From the NCBI RefSeq assembly GCF_004745825.1, contig NZ_SRLA01000002.1:1054001-1118000 (forward strand): a stretch of 64,000 nucleotides of DNA, written 5' to 3'. Position 1 is the stretch's first letter. Each line of letters begins with the position of its first letter. The position numbers were made by a program, and so were the translations under genes. This document shows positions 26,125 through 33,536 of the stretch, piece after piece. Below the pieces are notes generated by a model. The model did not search any database and was not told the origin of the DNA. It saw only the letters and a list, made by a program, of their open reading frames with translations. The DNA comes from Hymenobacter fodinae (GTDB lineage: Bacteria > Bacteroidota > Bacteroidia > Cytophagales > Hymenobacteraceae).

Positions 26125-27639
26125 TTAACCCGTAACTGGCCTAGGTCGTGCTTGCTGCTGCTCAGTGGGAGCAGACCCCGGCGCCGAAGGCACCTCATAC
26201 TGCACAATGTTCTCAATCATGCCCTTGAAGATGACAAAGTGGAAGGGCACCAGTGAGTACCAGTACAGGCGGCCGGCTAACCCCTCGGGGCGGAAGGCGG
26301 CGAGCTGCTCTAAGGTGTGCGAACCATCTTCATTATCCAGGATGCGGAACTGCAACCAGGCTTCGCCGGGGAGCTTCATTTCGGCGTAGAGCAGCAGGCG
26401 GCGGGCGGATTTGTCGGCCACGAGCACGCGCCAGAAGTCGAGAGGGTCACCGGCGCGGAGCTTGGTGGGAGAGCGGCGGCCCCGGCGCAGGCCTACGCCG
26501 CCCACCAGCTTATCCAGCAGGCCCCGTACCCGCCACAGCCAATCAACCTTGTACCAGCCCCGGTCGCCGCCAATGCTCCAAACGTTTTGCAACACTTCCT
26601 TTGGGTCGCGGGTGAAGCGCAGGGATTGGCGGTCTTGCAGCAGGCCGTGCTGCGGAATCTGGATGTGGTCCATGTAGTTGCGGGGCATCACTCCGCTGCT
26701 GAGTGCGTCACTCCAACTGCTCACTACCTCGTTCTGGTCGATGCGCTGAAAGGCTAGCTGCACTGCATCCTGGTAATTCATGCACTCGTGCGGCAGTACC
26801 TCGTCGATACTGCGCTTGGGGTCCACTACCGTATCATTGCGCAAGCTTTCCACTAGGCTCTGGGCCAACGAAAAGGTGGTGCTGGTCACCAGATATAGCC
26901 ACCACGACGACAGCCGCGGCGTGAGCACGGGCACCGTGAAGATGTAGCGCCTGTAGCCGCGGGCCTTGGCGAGTTGCAGCAGCATTTCGCGGTAGGTCAG
27001 CACATCGGGCCCGCCAATATCAAAGGAACGGCCTAGGCAGGCGGGGTTACCGAGCACGTGGGTCAAGTAGTACATCACGTCGCGGATGCCGATGGGCTGG
27101 CAGCGGGAGTTCAGCCAGCGGGGCGTGACCATCACGGGCAGCTTTTCCACCAAATCCCGAATAATCTCAAACGACGCAGAGCCCGATCCGATGATAATGC
27201 TGGCCCTAAGTACGGTAAGGGCGGCGTGCTCGGCCTCATCGAGCACGCGCTCCACGGAGCGGCGGGAGCGGAGGTGAGTGCTTAGGGAAGCATCGTTGGC
27301 AATACCCGAGAGGTAGATAACTTGGCGCGCCGTGGTACGGTTGATGTACTCGGTAAAGTTCTGGGCCGAGCGCTGCTCTGAGTCGAAGAAGTTTTTGTCG
27401 TGCCCGCTCATGGAGTGCACCAGGTAGTAGGCCACCTCCACGTCGAGGGGCAGGTCTTGCAGACTTTCCGGCTGGAGTAAGTCGCCCTGCGCCACCGTAA
27501 TCTTGGCGCGCAGGCTCTCCGGCAGCTCAAAGCGGCGCGGGTCCCTCACGAGGCATACCACCTCATGGCCCGCTTCAACTAGTAATGGCAAGAGGCGCTG
27601 GCCAATGTAGCCGTTGGCCCCGGTGAGCAAAATCTTCAT
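26125..27639 (-). CDS. SDR-family NAD(P)-binding protein with C-terminal DUF2867
   Basis: The 504-residue protein has an N-terminal atypical SDR domain with the NAD motif TGANGYIGQRLL (residues 7-18) and CLVRDPRRF, VAYYLVHSMSG, then IYLSGIAND. A C-terminal DUF2867 region (about 340-490: DFWRVLVADKSARRLLLYAE, AFRPEGLAGRLYWYSLVPFH) follows. Such fusions are common in Bacteroidota and other bacteria; the substrate is unknown. The start is supported by MKILLTGANG. The gene is alone on the minus strand; a REP-like repeat lies upstream. Confidence 0.85.
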   Translation of the reverse strand: MKILLTGANGYIGQRLLPLLVEAGHEVVCLVRDPRRFELPESLRAKITVAQGDLLQPESLQDLPLDVEVAYYLVHSMSGHDKNFFDSEQRSAQNFTEYINRTTARQVIYLSGIANDASLSTHLRSRRSVERVLDEAEHAALTVLRASIIIGSGSASFEIIRDLVEKLPVMVTPRWLNSRCQPIGIRDVMYYLTHVLGNPACLGRSFDIGGPDVLTYREMLLQLAKARGYRRYIFTVPVLTPRLSSWWLYLVTSTTFSLAQSLVESLRNDTVVDPKRSIDEVLPHECMNYQDAVQLAFQRIDQNEVVSSWSDALSSGVMPRNYMDHIQIPQHGLLQDRQSLRFTRDPKEVLQNVWSIGGDRGWYKVDWLWRVRGLLDKLVGGVGLRRGRRSPTKLRAGDPLDFWRVLVADKSARRLLLYAEMKLPGEAWLQFRILDNEDGSHTLEQLAAFRPEGLAGRLYWYSLVPFHFVIFKGMIENIVQYEVPSAPGSAPTEQQQARPRPVTG

Positions 27640-27764
27640 GGCAACGGACGAGGTGGGTGTAGGTATGTAACTGATTTAAGACGGGTTAGTTATACCGGGG
27701 AAGAGCCGTCGTGCGGAACAACGTGAGGAAGCTGGGTCCTGGCCTAGAATGGCACCACCTGGAC

Positions 27765-27899
27765 GTCATGTCGAGCTTGTCGAGACATCTCGCGTGCTGA
27801 CGTTGCCATGATAATAACTACCCCTCTCCCCATGGAAGGGGGGCCGGGGTATGAGGTTCAATGACGCCACGCGAGATGTCTCGACAAGCTCGACAGGAC
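27765..27899. repeat. REP-like inverted repeat, family A, copy 2
   Basis: Left arm from 27765 (GTCATGTCGAGCTTGTCGAG, then ACATCTCGCG) pairs with the right arm at 27870-27899 with few mismatches. The arms match those at 3848-3939. The spacer holds a second module, CCCCTCTCCCC...GGAAGGGGGG, like part of 18905-19073. So the element is a composite of two repeat types. Confidence 0.85.
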
Positions 27900-27969
27900 A
27901 GCCACACTCTGTGTAACACGTTTTGGTTGTCTGCATAAATAGCCAGTTACTGGCCTAGCGCTTTCTGGC

Positions 27970-27977
27970 TAACTTCG
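27970..27977 (+). promoter_or_regulatory. Possible -7 promoter box for the glycosyltransferase gene
   Basis: TAACTTCG resembles the Bacteroidota box TAnnTTTG and lies 37 bp before the ATG. No clear -33 box was identified. Confidence 0.35.
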
Positions 27978-28013
27978 CCGCCGTTTCCTGTTCACTTGCC
28001 AACGTCCGCTGCT

Positions 28014-29666
28014 ATGCCTTTCCCTATCACCTCCCGTCGCTGGCTCTGGCTGTTTCTGTTGGTACTGGGGGCCGCTTTTGCAGTGCAGCTAGGCAGTTGG
28101 GGGCCGTTGGAAAGCAGCGAGGCCCGCTACTCTGAAATTGGTCGCGAGATGCTCACGGGCCAAGACTGGTTACACCCGCGCCTGCTGGGTATTCAGCACT
28201 TCCACAAGCCCCCACTCACCTACTGGCTCACGGCAGCCGGGCTAGGCCTGTTTGGCGAGAATACCGTTGGCGTGCGCCTACTGCCGGTGCTGGCCGTGCT
28301 GTTGCAAGTGGTGCTCATGTATGGCCTAGGCCTCTTGCTATTCCAGCAAGACCGCGCCCGGGCCTTAGCGGCGGCCGTCATCTACGGCACCTTGCCGGTG
28401 GTGCTAATTTCGGCCCTCAATGTCACCACCGACGCTTACCTGGCGACCTTGGAGCTAGCAGCGGCCTACGGTATTCTGCGCTACTACTACCGGGGCGGCG
28501 CGCGGTGGCTCTACCTGTTCTGGATAGGCCTAGGGCTGGCGTTTCTCACTAAAGGTCCCGTGGGGTTTGTGCTGCCACTGATGGCAGTGCTAGGTTTTTA
28601 CGTAAAACAGGGCCAGCATAAGCGGCCTCTCACCGTGCACCATTGGCTGGGCTTTGGGCTGTTTGTGCTGGTAGGATTAAGCTGGTATCTGTATCTGATT
28701 GCCGAGGATCCGGCCTTCATCCGCTATTTCCTGTATGAGCACACCGTAGAGCGCTTTGCCAACGCGGCCACGTTTAATCGGGCCAAGCCGTGGTGGTTCT
28801 ACCTGGTGCTGGCCCCGGCCACTAGCTTGCCCTGGGCGGTAGCGCTCATTGTGCGGGCCTTCCAGACGCCCTGGAACTCGGTGCCGCGGCAATGGCGCAA
28901 CGTGCTTATTTTTTGGGTAGTGGTGCCGCTGGTATTCTTCTCGCTTTCTAAATCGAAGCTGCTGCTTTACGTGTTGCCGGTGTTCCCCGGCGTGGTACTG
29001 CTCACGGTGTATTACCTGGGCCGCTGCACCGAGGCCGCCTTGCACCGCTGGTACGTGAGCATCCTGGCTTTCTATGGCTTGCTGCTAGGCCTGCTCTGCA
29101 TGCTTCCCGTTTTCAGTGCAGTATTCCCGTTAGGCATAGAAGTTCGGCCCTATACGGCGGCGTACCCGGCGGCGGGCGTGGTAGTGATGGTGCTGCTGCT
29201 CACGCTCTGGAATCAAGTGCGGATTGCTCCGCGCTTACTATTAGCCACAGCTCTGTTCACGGTTACCCTGCTGCTTACGGCCAAGCCCATTATGCAGCAA
29301 AACGAGCTGGCCTTCAATGGCAGCCGCCCCCTCGCTCAATTCATCCGCGACAAGCATCTCCAGAACCGGCGAGTATTGGTGTACAACGAATTGCTGCCCT
29401 CTCTGGCGTTTGAGCTAGGCCAGCTGCCTGTTTCGCTCAACGATGGTAACTCCAGCCTCAACCGCGAAACCCAGTTCGAGCCCAACGATACCTGGCACCG
29501 CTATCTGCTCTACCTCGACGACCCCAAACAGGAACCCTTGTTAGGCAGCCTGCTACTACAACAGCCCGTCATGCTCGTGAAAGGCGAGATAAAACCCGAG
29601 CGCCAGTGGATGCTGCGCTACTTCAAGCAGCAGGAGAAGCTCGGCAAGTGGACAGTGCTGTGGTAG
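28014..29666 (+). CDS. ArnT/PMT-like membrane glycosyltransferase
   Basis: A 550-residue polytopic GT-C glycosyltransferase with about 11-12 hydrophobic segments. The first periplasmic loop carries the acidic motif SSEARYSEIGREML (after LGSWGPLE), as in ArnT-type enzymes, followed by FHKPPLTYWL. These enzymes transfer a sugar from a polyprenyl phosphate donor to lipid A or other surface acceptors on the periplasmic face. Which donor and acceptor apply is unknown. The ATG at 28014 was chosen over a TTG at 27996 because it begins directly before MPFPITSRRWLWLFLL. It ends at a bidirectional terminator. Confidence 0.85.
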   Translation: MPFPITSRRWLWLFLLVLGAAFAVQLGSWGPLESSEARYSEIGREMLTGQDWLHPRLLGIQHFHKPPLTYWLTAAGLGLFGENTVGVRLLPVLAVLLQVVLMYGLGLLLFQQDRARALAAAVIYGTLPVVLISALNVTTDAYLATLELAAAYGILRYYYRGGARWLYLFWIGLGLAFLTKGPVGFVLPLMAVLGFYVKQGQHKRPLTVHHWLGFGLFVLVGLSWYLYLIAEDPAFIRYFLYEHTVERFANAATFNRAKPWWFYLVLAPATSLPWAVALIVRAFQTPWNSVPRQWRNVLIFWVVVPLVFFSLSKSKLLLYVLPVFPGVVLLTVYYLGRCTEAALHRWYVSILAFYGLLLGLLCMLPVFSAVFPLGIEVRPYTAAYPAAGVVVMVLLLTLWNQVRIAPRLLLATALFTVTLLLTAKPIMQQNELAFNGSRPLAQFIRDKHLQNRRVLVYNELLPSLAFELGQLPVSLNDGNSSLNRETQFEPNDTWHRYLLYLDDPKQEPLLGSLLLQQPVMLVKGEIKPERQWMLRYFKQQEKLGKWTVLW

Positions 29667-29675
29667 CAAAGCTTT

Positions 29676-29933
29676 GGTGAATGAGTGAAGTGGCCTAGAT
29701 CGTTCGTTGAAGTCAGAGGCTACGCGCCACAATTTCCGCCGAATGCGTAATTCAACTTGCTAAGCTTCTAGCTAAGCTAAAAAGCCCTTACATCTACAGT
29801 GGATGTAAGGGCTTTTTAGTAAATCAAATGTGAGGTTTGCGAGTAGAAAAGAGAGCCGCGCTGGCTTGTAGATGCTTTGCTCTAATCGCCATACCCGCCT
29901 ATCTAGGCCACTTCACTCAATTACTCATTCACC
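29676..29933. repeat. Inverted repeat bracketing the gap between glycosyltransferase and lysA
   Basis: The left arm at 29676-29700 (GGTGAATGAGTGAAGTGGCC, then TAGAT) is the reverse complement of the right arm at 29901-29933, apart from an 8-base insertion AATTACTC-like in the right arm. Both arms contain the GGCCTAG heptamer. The right arm ends inside the lysA stop region. A TGAATGAG-type tandem also occurs before yebC (49111-49140). Confidence 0.65.
29779..29818. terminator. Bidirectional terminator between glycosyltransferase and lysA
   Basis: A stem AAAGCCCTTACATC / GATGTAAGGGCTTTT with an A-run on one side and a T-run on the other serves both convergent genes. Confidence 0.88.
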
Positions 29934-31071
29934 GATAGAGTGCTTCAGCTTTCTCGCGAAGGTTGTAGTTCGACGACATTACCTCGCCATAGGCCCCAGC
30001 GGAGCGAATGGCAACTAGGTCGCCGCGGCGGGTTTCAGCGAGCTGCACGGCTTTGGCGAAGGTATCCGACGACTCACAGATGGGGCCTACCACGTCGTAG
30101 GCCAGGGCCGGGAGCTGGCTGCTGATGTTTTCGATGTGGTGGTGGCTGCCGTAGAGCGCCGGACGAATCAGCTCCGTCATGCCCGCATCCAGAATGGCGA
30201 AGCGCGTCTGCTGACTTTCCTTCACGTACAGCACGCGGCTCACTAGCGTACCGGCTTGCGCCACCACGGCGCGGCCCAGCTCCACGTGCACCTGTTGGCC
30301 GGGGCGGCGCACTAGGTGCTGCTCAAACATGCCGAAGTACGCCTTGAAATCCGGAATCGGGTTGGTGTCGGGGTGCTGGTAGTCGATGCCTAGGCCACCG
30401 CCCACGTTGAGGTGGGGCAACTGGTGGCCGCGGTCTTCGAGCCAGGTTTGCAACTCATTGAGCTTGCGGCTGAGGTTGGCAAATACGTGCAGCTCCGTAA
30501 TCTGGGAGCCGATGTGGGCGTGCAGCCCAATGAGCTCCACGTTAGGCAGGCTGTCCAATCCATCTACCACGCCCGCCAGATCCGACAGGCTGATGCCGAA
30601 CTTATTGGCTTCTAGGCCAGTGGTAATGTAAGCGTGAGTGTGGGCATCTACGTTGGGGTTGATGCGCAGCGCCACCCGCGCCTTCCGGCCTTGGGCTGCG
30701 GCCAACTCGTTCAGCACCTGCAGCTCCGGCACCGACTCTGCGTTGAAGCAGAAGATATCGGCGGCCAGGGCCCGGTTGATTTCGGCGTCAGACTTACCCA
30801 CGCCCGCAAACACCACGTGGTCGGGCGCAAAGCCGGCTTCTAGGGCGCGCTGCACTTCGCCGCCGCTTACGCAGTCGGCGCCTAGGCCAGCCTGCTGAAT
30901 GCGCTGCAGAATGGGCAGGTTAGAGTTGGCCTTAAGCGCATAATGCACCTGAAAATTGCCCGGTCGGGCTGCGGCCGTTAGAGCGGCCAGCGTTTGATCT
31001 AGCAGGGCTAGGTCGTAGTAGTAAAAGGGCGTCGGCTGAGAGTTGAACTCCGCCGGAAGTTGAAAGGACAT
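29929..31071 (-). CDS. lysA: Diaminopimelate decarboxylase LysA
   Basis: LysA decarboxylates meso-diaminopimelate to L-lysine. The 380-residue protein is a fold-type III PLP enzyme. Lys 47 in HYALKANSN forms the Schiff base, and HAHIGSQI, NVGGGLGIDY and CESSDTFAK give the phosphate- and substrate-binding sites, with GAYGEVMSSNYN near the end. It is slightly shorter than the usual 400-420 residues. It lies 12 bp downstream of lysC, so the first and last enzymes of lysine synthesis are co-transcribed. Confidence 0.95.
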   Translation of the reverse strand: MSFQLPAEFNSQPTPFYYYDLALLDQTLAALTAAARPGNFQVHYALKANSNLPILQRIQQAGLGADCVSGGEVQRALEAGFAPDHVVFAGVGKSDAEINRALAADIFCFNAESVPELQVLNELAAAQGRKARVALRINPNVDAHTHAYITTGLEANKFGISLSDLAGVVDGLDSLPNVELIGLHAHIGSQITELHVFANLSRKLNELQTWLEDRGHQLPHLNVGGGLGIDYQHPDTNPIPDFKAYFGMFEQHLVRRPGQQVHVELGRAVVAQAGTLVSRVLYVKESQQTRFAILDAGMTELIRPALYGSHHHIENISSQLPALAYDVVGPICESSDTFAKAVQLAETRRGDLVAIRSAGAYGEVMSSNYNLREKAEALYR

Positions 31072-31083
31072 CGGAATGAAGAA

Positions 31084-32409
31084 TTACCGCTGGAAAAGAC
31101 CGGCATTGAGCGCCTGGAGGGCGCGGGTTTTATCGTTGGTATGCACCAGAATGCTGATGTTGTTGGGCGAGCCGCCGTAGCTGATCATGCGCACGGCAAT
31201 GTCCTTGAGGGCGGCAAATGCCTGGTTAGCTGCGCCATGGGCATCCTGCTCCAGGTTGCCAACCAAACAAATGATGGTCTGGTTCTCATCTACTTCCACC
31301 GAGGCAAACCGCTGCAACTCGTCCAGGATCATGGGCAGACGCGAGGCATCGTCGATGGTCAGCGACACGGCTACTTCTGAAGTCGTAATCATGTCGATGG
31401 ACGTGCGGTAACGCTCGAATACCTCGAAGATGGTGCGCAGGAAACCGTGGGCCAGCAGCATCCGGCTCGATTTCACGTTGATGGCCGTAATCCCATCTTT
31501 TGCGGCCACGGCCTTAATGGCTTCTGACCCGGTTTTAGCCGAAATCAGGGTGCCGGGGGCCTCGGGCTGCATAGTGTTGAGCAGGCGCACCGGAATGCCG
31601 TGCTGGCGGGCTGGCAGCACCGAGCTGGGGTGCAGAATCTTCGCCCCGAAGTAGGCCAGCTCCGCCGCTTCATCAAACGACAGCTCCCGGATGGGGTAGG
31701 TGCCCTGCACCACGCGCGGGTCGTTGTTGTGTAGGCCGTCAATGTCGGTCCAGATTTGAATTTCTTCCGCATCGGCCGCGGCCCCAATCAGGGAGGCAGA
31801 GTAGTCGGAACCCCCGCGCTTCAGGTTATCAATCAGGCCTTGAGCGCTGCGGCAGATGTAGCCCTGCGTGATAAACAACTGCTCCGCGGCGTGTGGGGCC
31901 AGCGTGGCGGCCAGATGTTCCCGGATATAAGCCGCGTCAGGCTCATCGTCGGCATCGAGGCGCATGAAGTCTAAAGCGGGCAGCAGCACGGCGGGGCGGC
32001 CGAGAATGCGCGTAACGTAGCGGTGCACCAGCAGGGTGCTCAGCAGCTCCCCTTGGGCCAGAATTACCCGCTCTCCATCGGCAGAAAGGGGCGCCGAAGT
32101 CAGGTCGAGAATGGCTTGAAAGCGGTGGCCAAGCTGTTCAATGGCTTCGGCGGCTACGGCCGGTTCGGGCAGCAACTCCTCGGCTACGGCGTGGTAGCGC
32201 TGACGCAGAGTCTCCACGTTGGCGGTGGCACCCGCTACGTTACCAGCATACAGTAGGCCAGCTATTTCCACCAGGGCGTTGGTAGTGCCCGACATGGCCG
32301 ATAGTACCACGATGCGACGCTGCAAATGGGGCGCGTGAATCAGCTCAGCTACTTCGCGCATCCGCTGCGCTGACCCGACGGACGTGCCGCCAAACTTTAG
32401 AACTTTCAT
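31084..32409 (-). CDS. lysC: Aspartate kinase LysC
   Basis: Aspartokinase makes aspartyl phosphate, the entry to lysine, threonine and methionine synthesis. The 441-residue monofunctional enzyme has the kinase signature MKVLKFGGTSVGSAQRM at the N-terminus, GYICRSAQGLIDNLKRGGSD and EAAELAYFGAKILHP in the catalytic domain. Two ACT regulatory domains follow from about residue 300 (TAINVKSSRML, then NQTIICLVGNLEQ). It is followed at 12 bp by lysA, which suggests a lysine-specific isoenzyme. A terminator-like hairpin and a lysine-rich small ORF lie upstream. Confidence 0.95.
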   Translation of the reverse strand: MKVLKFGGTSVGSAQRMREVAELIHAPHLQRRIVVLSAMSGTTNALVEIAGLLYAGNVAGATANVETLRQRYHAVAEELLPEPAVAAEAIEQLGHRFQAILDLTSAPLSADGERVILAQGELLSTLLVHRYVTRILGRPAVLLPALDFMRLDADDEPDAAYIREHLAATLAPHAAEQLFITQGYICRSAQGLIDNLKRGGSDYSASLIGAAADAEEIQIWTDIDGLHNNDPRVVQGTYPIRELSFDEAAELAYFGAKILHPSSVLPARQHGIPVRLLNTMQPEAPGTLISAKTGSEAIKAVAAKDGITAINVKSSRMLLAHGFLRTIFEVFERYRTSIDMITTSEVAVSLTIDDASRLPMILDELQRFASVEVDENQTIICLVGNLEQDAHGAANQAFAALKDIAVRMISYGGSPNNISILVHTNDKTRALQALNAGLFQR

Positions 32410-32447
32410 AAACGGTGAAAAACTGGAGATGAAGAGGCGTAAATGGG

Positions 32448-32464
32448 GGCCGCAGGTTGCGGCC
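32448..32464. repeat. Small hairpin in the lysC leader
   Basis: GGCCGCA...TGCGGCC forms a 7-bp stem with a three-base loop, 39 bases before the lysC start. It may be part of the leader structure; function unknown. Confidence 0.5.
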
Positions 32465-32480
32465 GATGCAGTAAAGGGCG

Positions 32481-32514
32481 AAAAAAAGCGCCGACCCTGG
32501 GAGGACCGGCGCTT
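32481..32514 (-). terminator. Intrinsic terminator in the lysC leader
   Basis: On the minus strand the stem AAGCGCCG / CGGCGCTT is followed by seven T residues. It lies 72 bases upstream of the lysC start codon and about 40 bases after the stop of a small lysine-rich ORF. Placement in front of, not after, lysC suggests transcription attenuation or termination of the small ORF. Confidence 0.8.
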
Positions 32515-32554
32515 GAGAGTTCAGTGGTAGAGGTACGACGAACGATTGCGACGG

Positions 32555-32713
32555 TCAGGTCGGGTTGCGTTTCTTCGATTTCTTGATCATCAGCAGGCCG
32601 GCGTTTAGGCCAGCCACCTGCTTACACTTCTTCCCCATCATCACGCACACCTCCATCACACCGGCAGCAGCCTGTGGCGTAGAAGTGTAAAATGAAATGG
32701 TAGTAGCTGACAT
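32555..32713 (-). CDS. Small ORF, possible lysine-rich leader peptide of lysC-lysA
   Basis: The frame from the ATG at 32713 gives 52 residues: MSATTISFYTSTP, then a C-terminal part with MMGKKCKQVAG and LLMIKKSKKRNPT. Seven of the last 28 residues are lysine. An upstream in-frame start at 32770 would give 71 residues. No similarity to any known family is recognised. It ends shortly before an intrinsic terminator that precedes lysC. This arrangement fits a ribosome-stalling attenuator that senses charged tRNA-Lys, but a chance ORF is quite possible. A perfect hairpin CCACAG/CTGTGG (32738-32756) lies just upstream of the ATG. Confidence 0.4.
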   Translation of the reverse strand: MSATTISFYTSTPQAAAGVMEVCVMMGKKCKQVAGLNAGLLMIKKSKKRNPT

Positions 32714-32836
32714 CAGCGAGGAAGAAGTGTAGGTGTTCCACAGACATGAGCTGTGGTTTTGCGGCCGCAAGTAAGGGGTTTATAATTTAAACTCCAGCGC
32801 CTGCTATGAGAAATTTTCTATTCCTTTGGCAAGGGC

Positions 32837-33346
32837 CTAGCTAGCCAGCTGCTTCTTCACCCACGCCGTAAGGGTACCCTTGGCATTAAGCTCAACCAGA
32901 GAGTCGAGGTGCTTATTGCGCTTAGTGCCGTTGGTTTGGTAGGCTTTTAGCACCGTTTTTATACCCTCCGTATTCAACACCACGGGGTCCTTTATTTCTG
33001 GGTGTTGAATCTGATAGCGGGCCCAGCCGCCCATAAACAGTAAAAGCAAGTCTGGGTCCTGCGCCGTAAGGTCGGCTACGTACTTCTGCATCTGTACCGA
33101 TACGTCGGGGGTGCCGCTAATCCACTGGAAGAGAAAACGGTTGGCTTCTTTTCGCTTCTCTGTCTCCTGGGTGCTAGGTGTTTTCTCCAGCCAATCGACG
33201 GTTGCTACCACTTCTTTGCTATAGTCGGCATAATCTTCAGGTCGCTGTAGGGTGTAGCCCACCGGGACTTTATACGCCGACTGGGCCAGGGCAACCGGAC
33301 CCAACGCAACGAGCAAGAATAACATTAGGAGGGTACATCTTTTCAT
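32837..33346 (-). CDS. Secreted hypothetical protein
   Basis: I do not recognise the family. The 169-residue protein has a clear signal peptide (MKRCTLLMLFLLVALGPVALAQ). The mature part is helical in appearance, with PVGYTLQRPEDYADYSKEVV, FLFQWISGTPDVSVQMQKYV, LLLLFMGGWARYQIQHPE and VLKAYQTNGTKRNKHLDSLV. The start at 33346 is chosen because it begins the signal peptide; an upstream start adds a second hydrophobic stretch. The TAG stop is next to a GGCCTAG heptamer. It is probably periplasmic or outer-membrane associated and stands alone on the minus strand. Confidence 0.75.
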   Translation of the reverse strand: MKRCTLLMLFLLVALGPVALAQSAYKVPVGYTLQRPEDYADYSKEVVATVDWLEKTPSTQETEKRKEANRFLFQWISGTPDVSVQMQKYVADLTAQDPDLLLLFMGGWARYQIQHPEIKDPVVLNTEGIKTVLKAYQTNGTKRNKHLDSLVELNAKGTLTAWVKKQLAS

Positions 33347-33468
33347 ATAAAGCGCGAGTGGGAGAGTAAGATAGAAGTTTACCAATAGTACCGAAAAAGT
33401 ACATTTTCTACTAGTGCGGATTGAGTAAGCTCCTCTGGTGGCAGGGTAAAGCCTTCACACTGCACTAA

Positions 33469-33519
33469 AAAGCCATCCTAAACAACTGGCCTAGTGCTGG
33501 CTAGTTGCTTAGGATGGCT
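33469..33519 (-). terminator. Terminator after the M28 peptidase gene
   Basis: On the minus strand the stem TAGCCATCCTAAGCAACTAG / CAGTTGTTTAGGATGGCT ends in TTTTTAG. The loop contains a GGCCTAG-type heptamer. It follows the peptidase stop at 33537. Confidence 0.8.
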
Positions 33520-33536
33520 AAAGAAAACGATGAGGC

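Larger units (their letters stand above)
27640..28013. other. Divergent intergenic region with REP-like element
   Basis: About 374 bp between the SDR gene (-) and the glycosyltransferase gene (+). It contains repeat family A copy 2 (27765-27899), two GGCCTAG heptamers (about 27742 and 27952) and a possible promoter box at 27970-27977. Confidence 0.65.
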
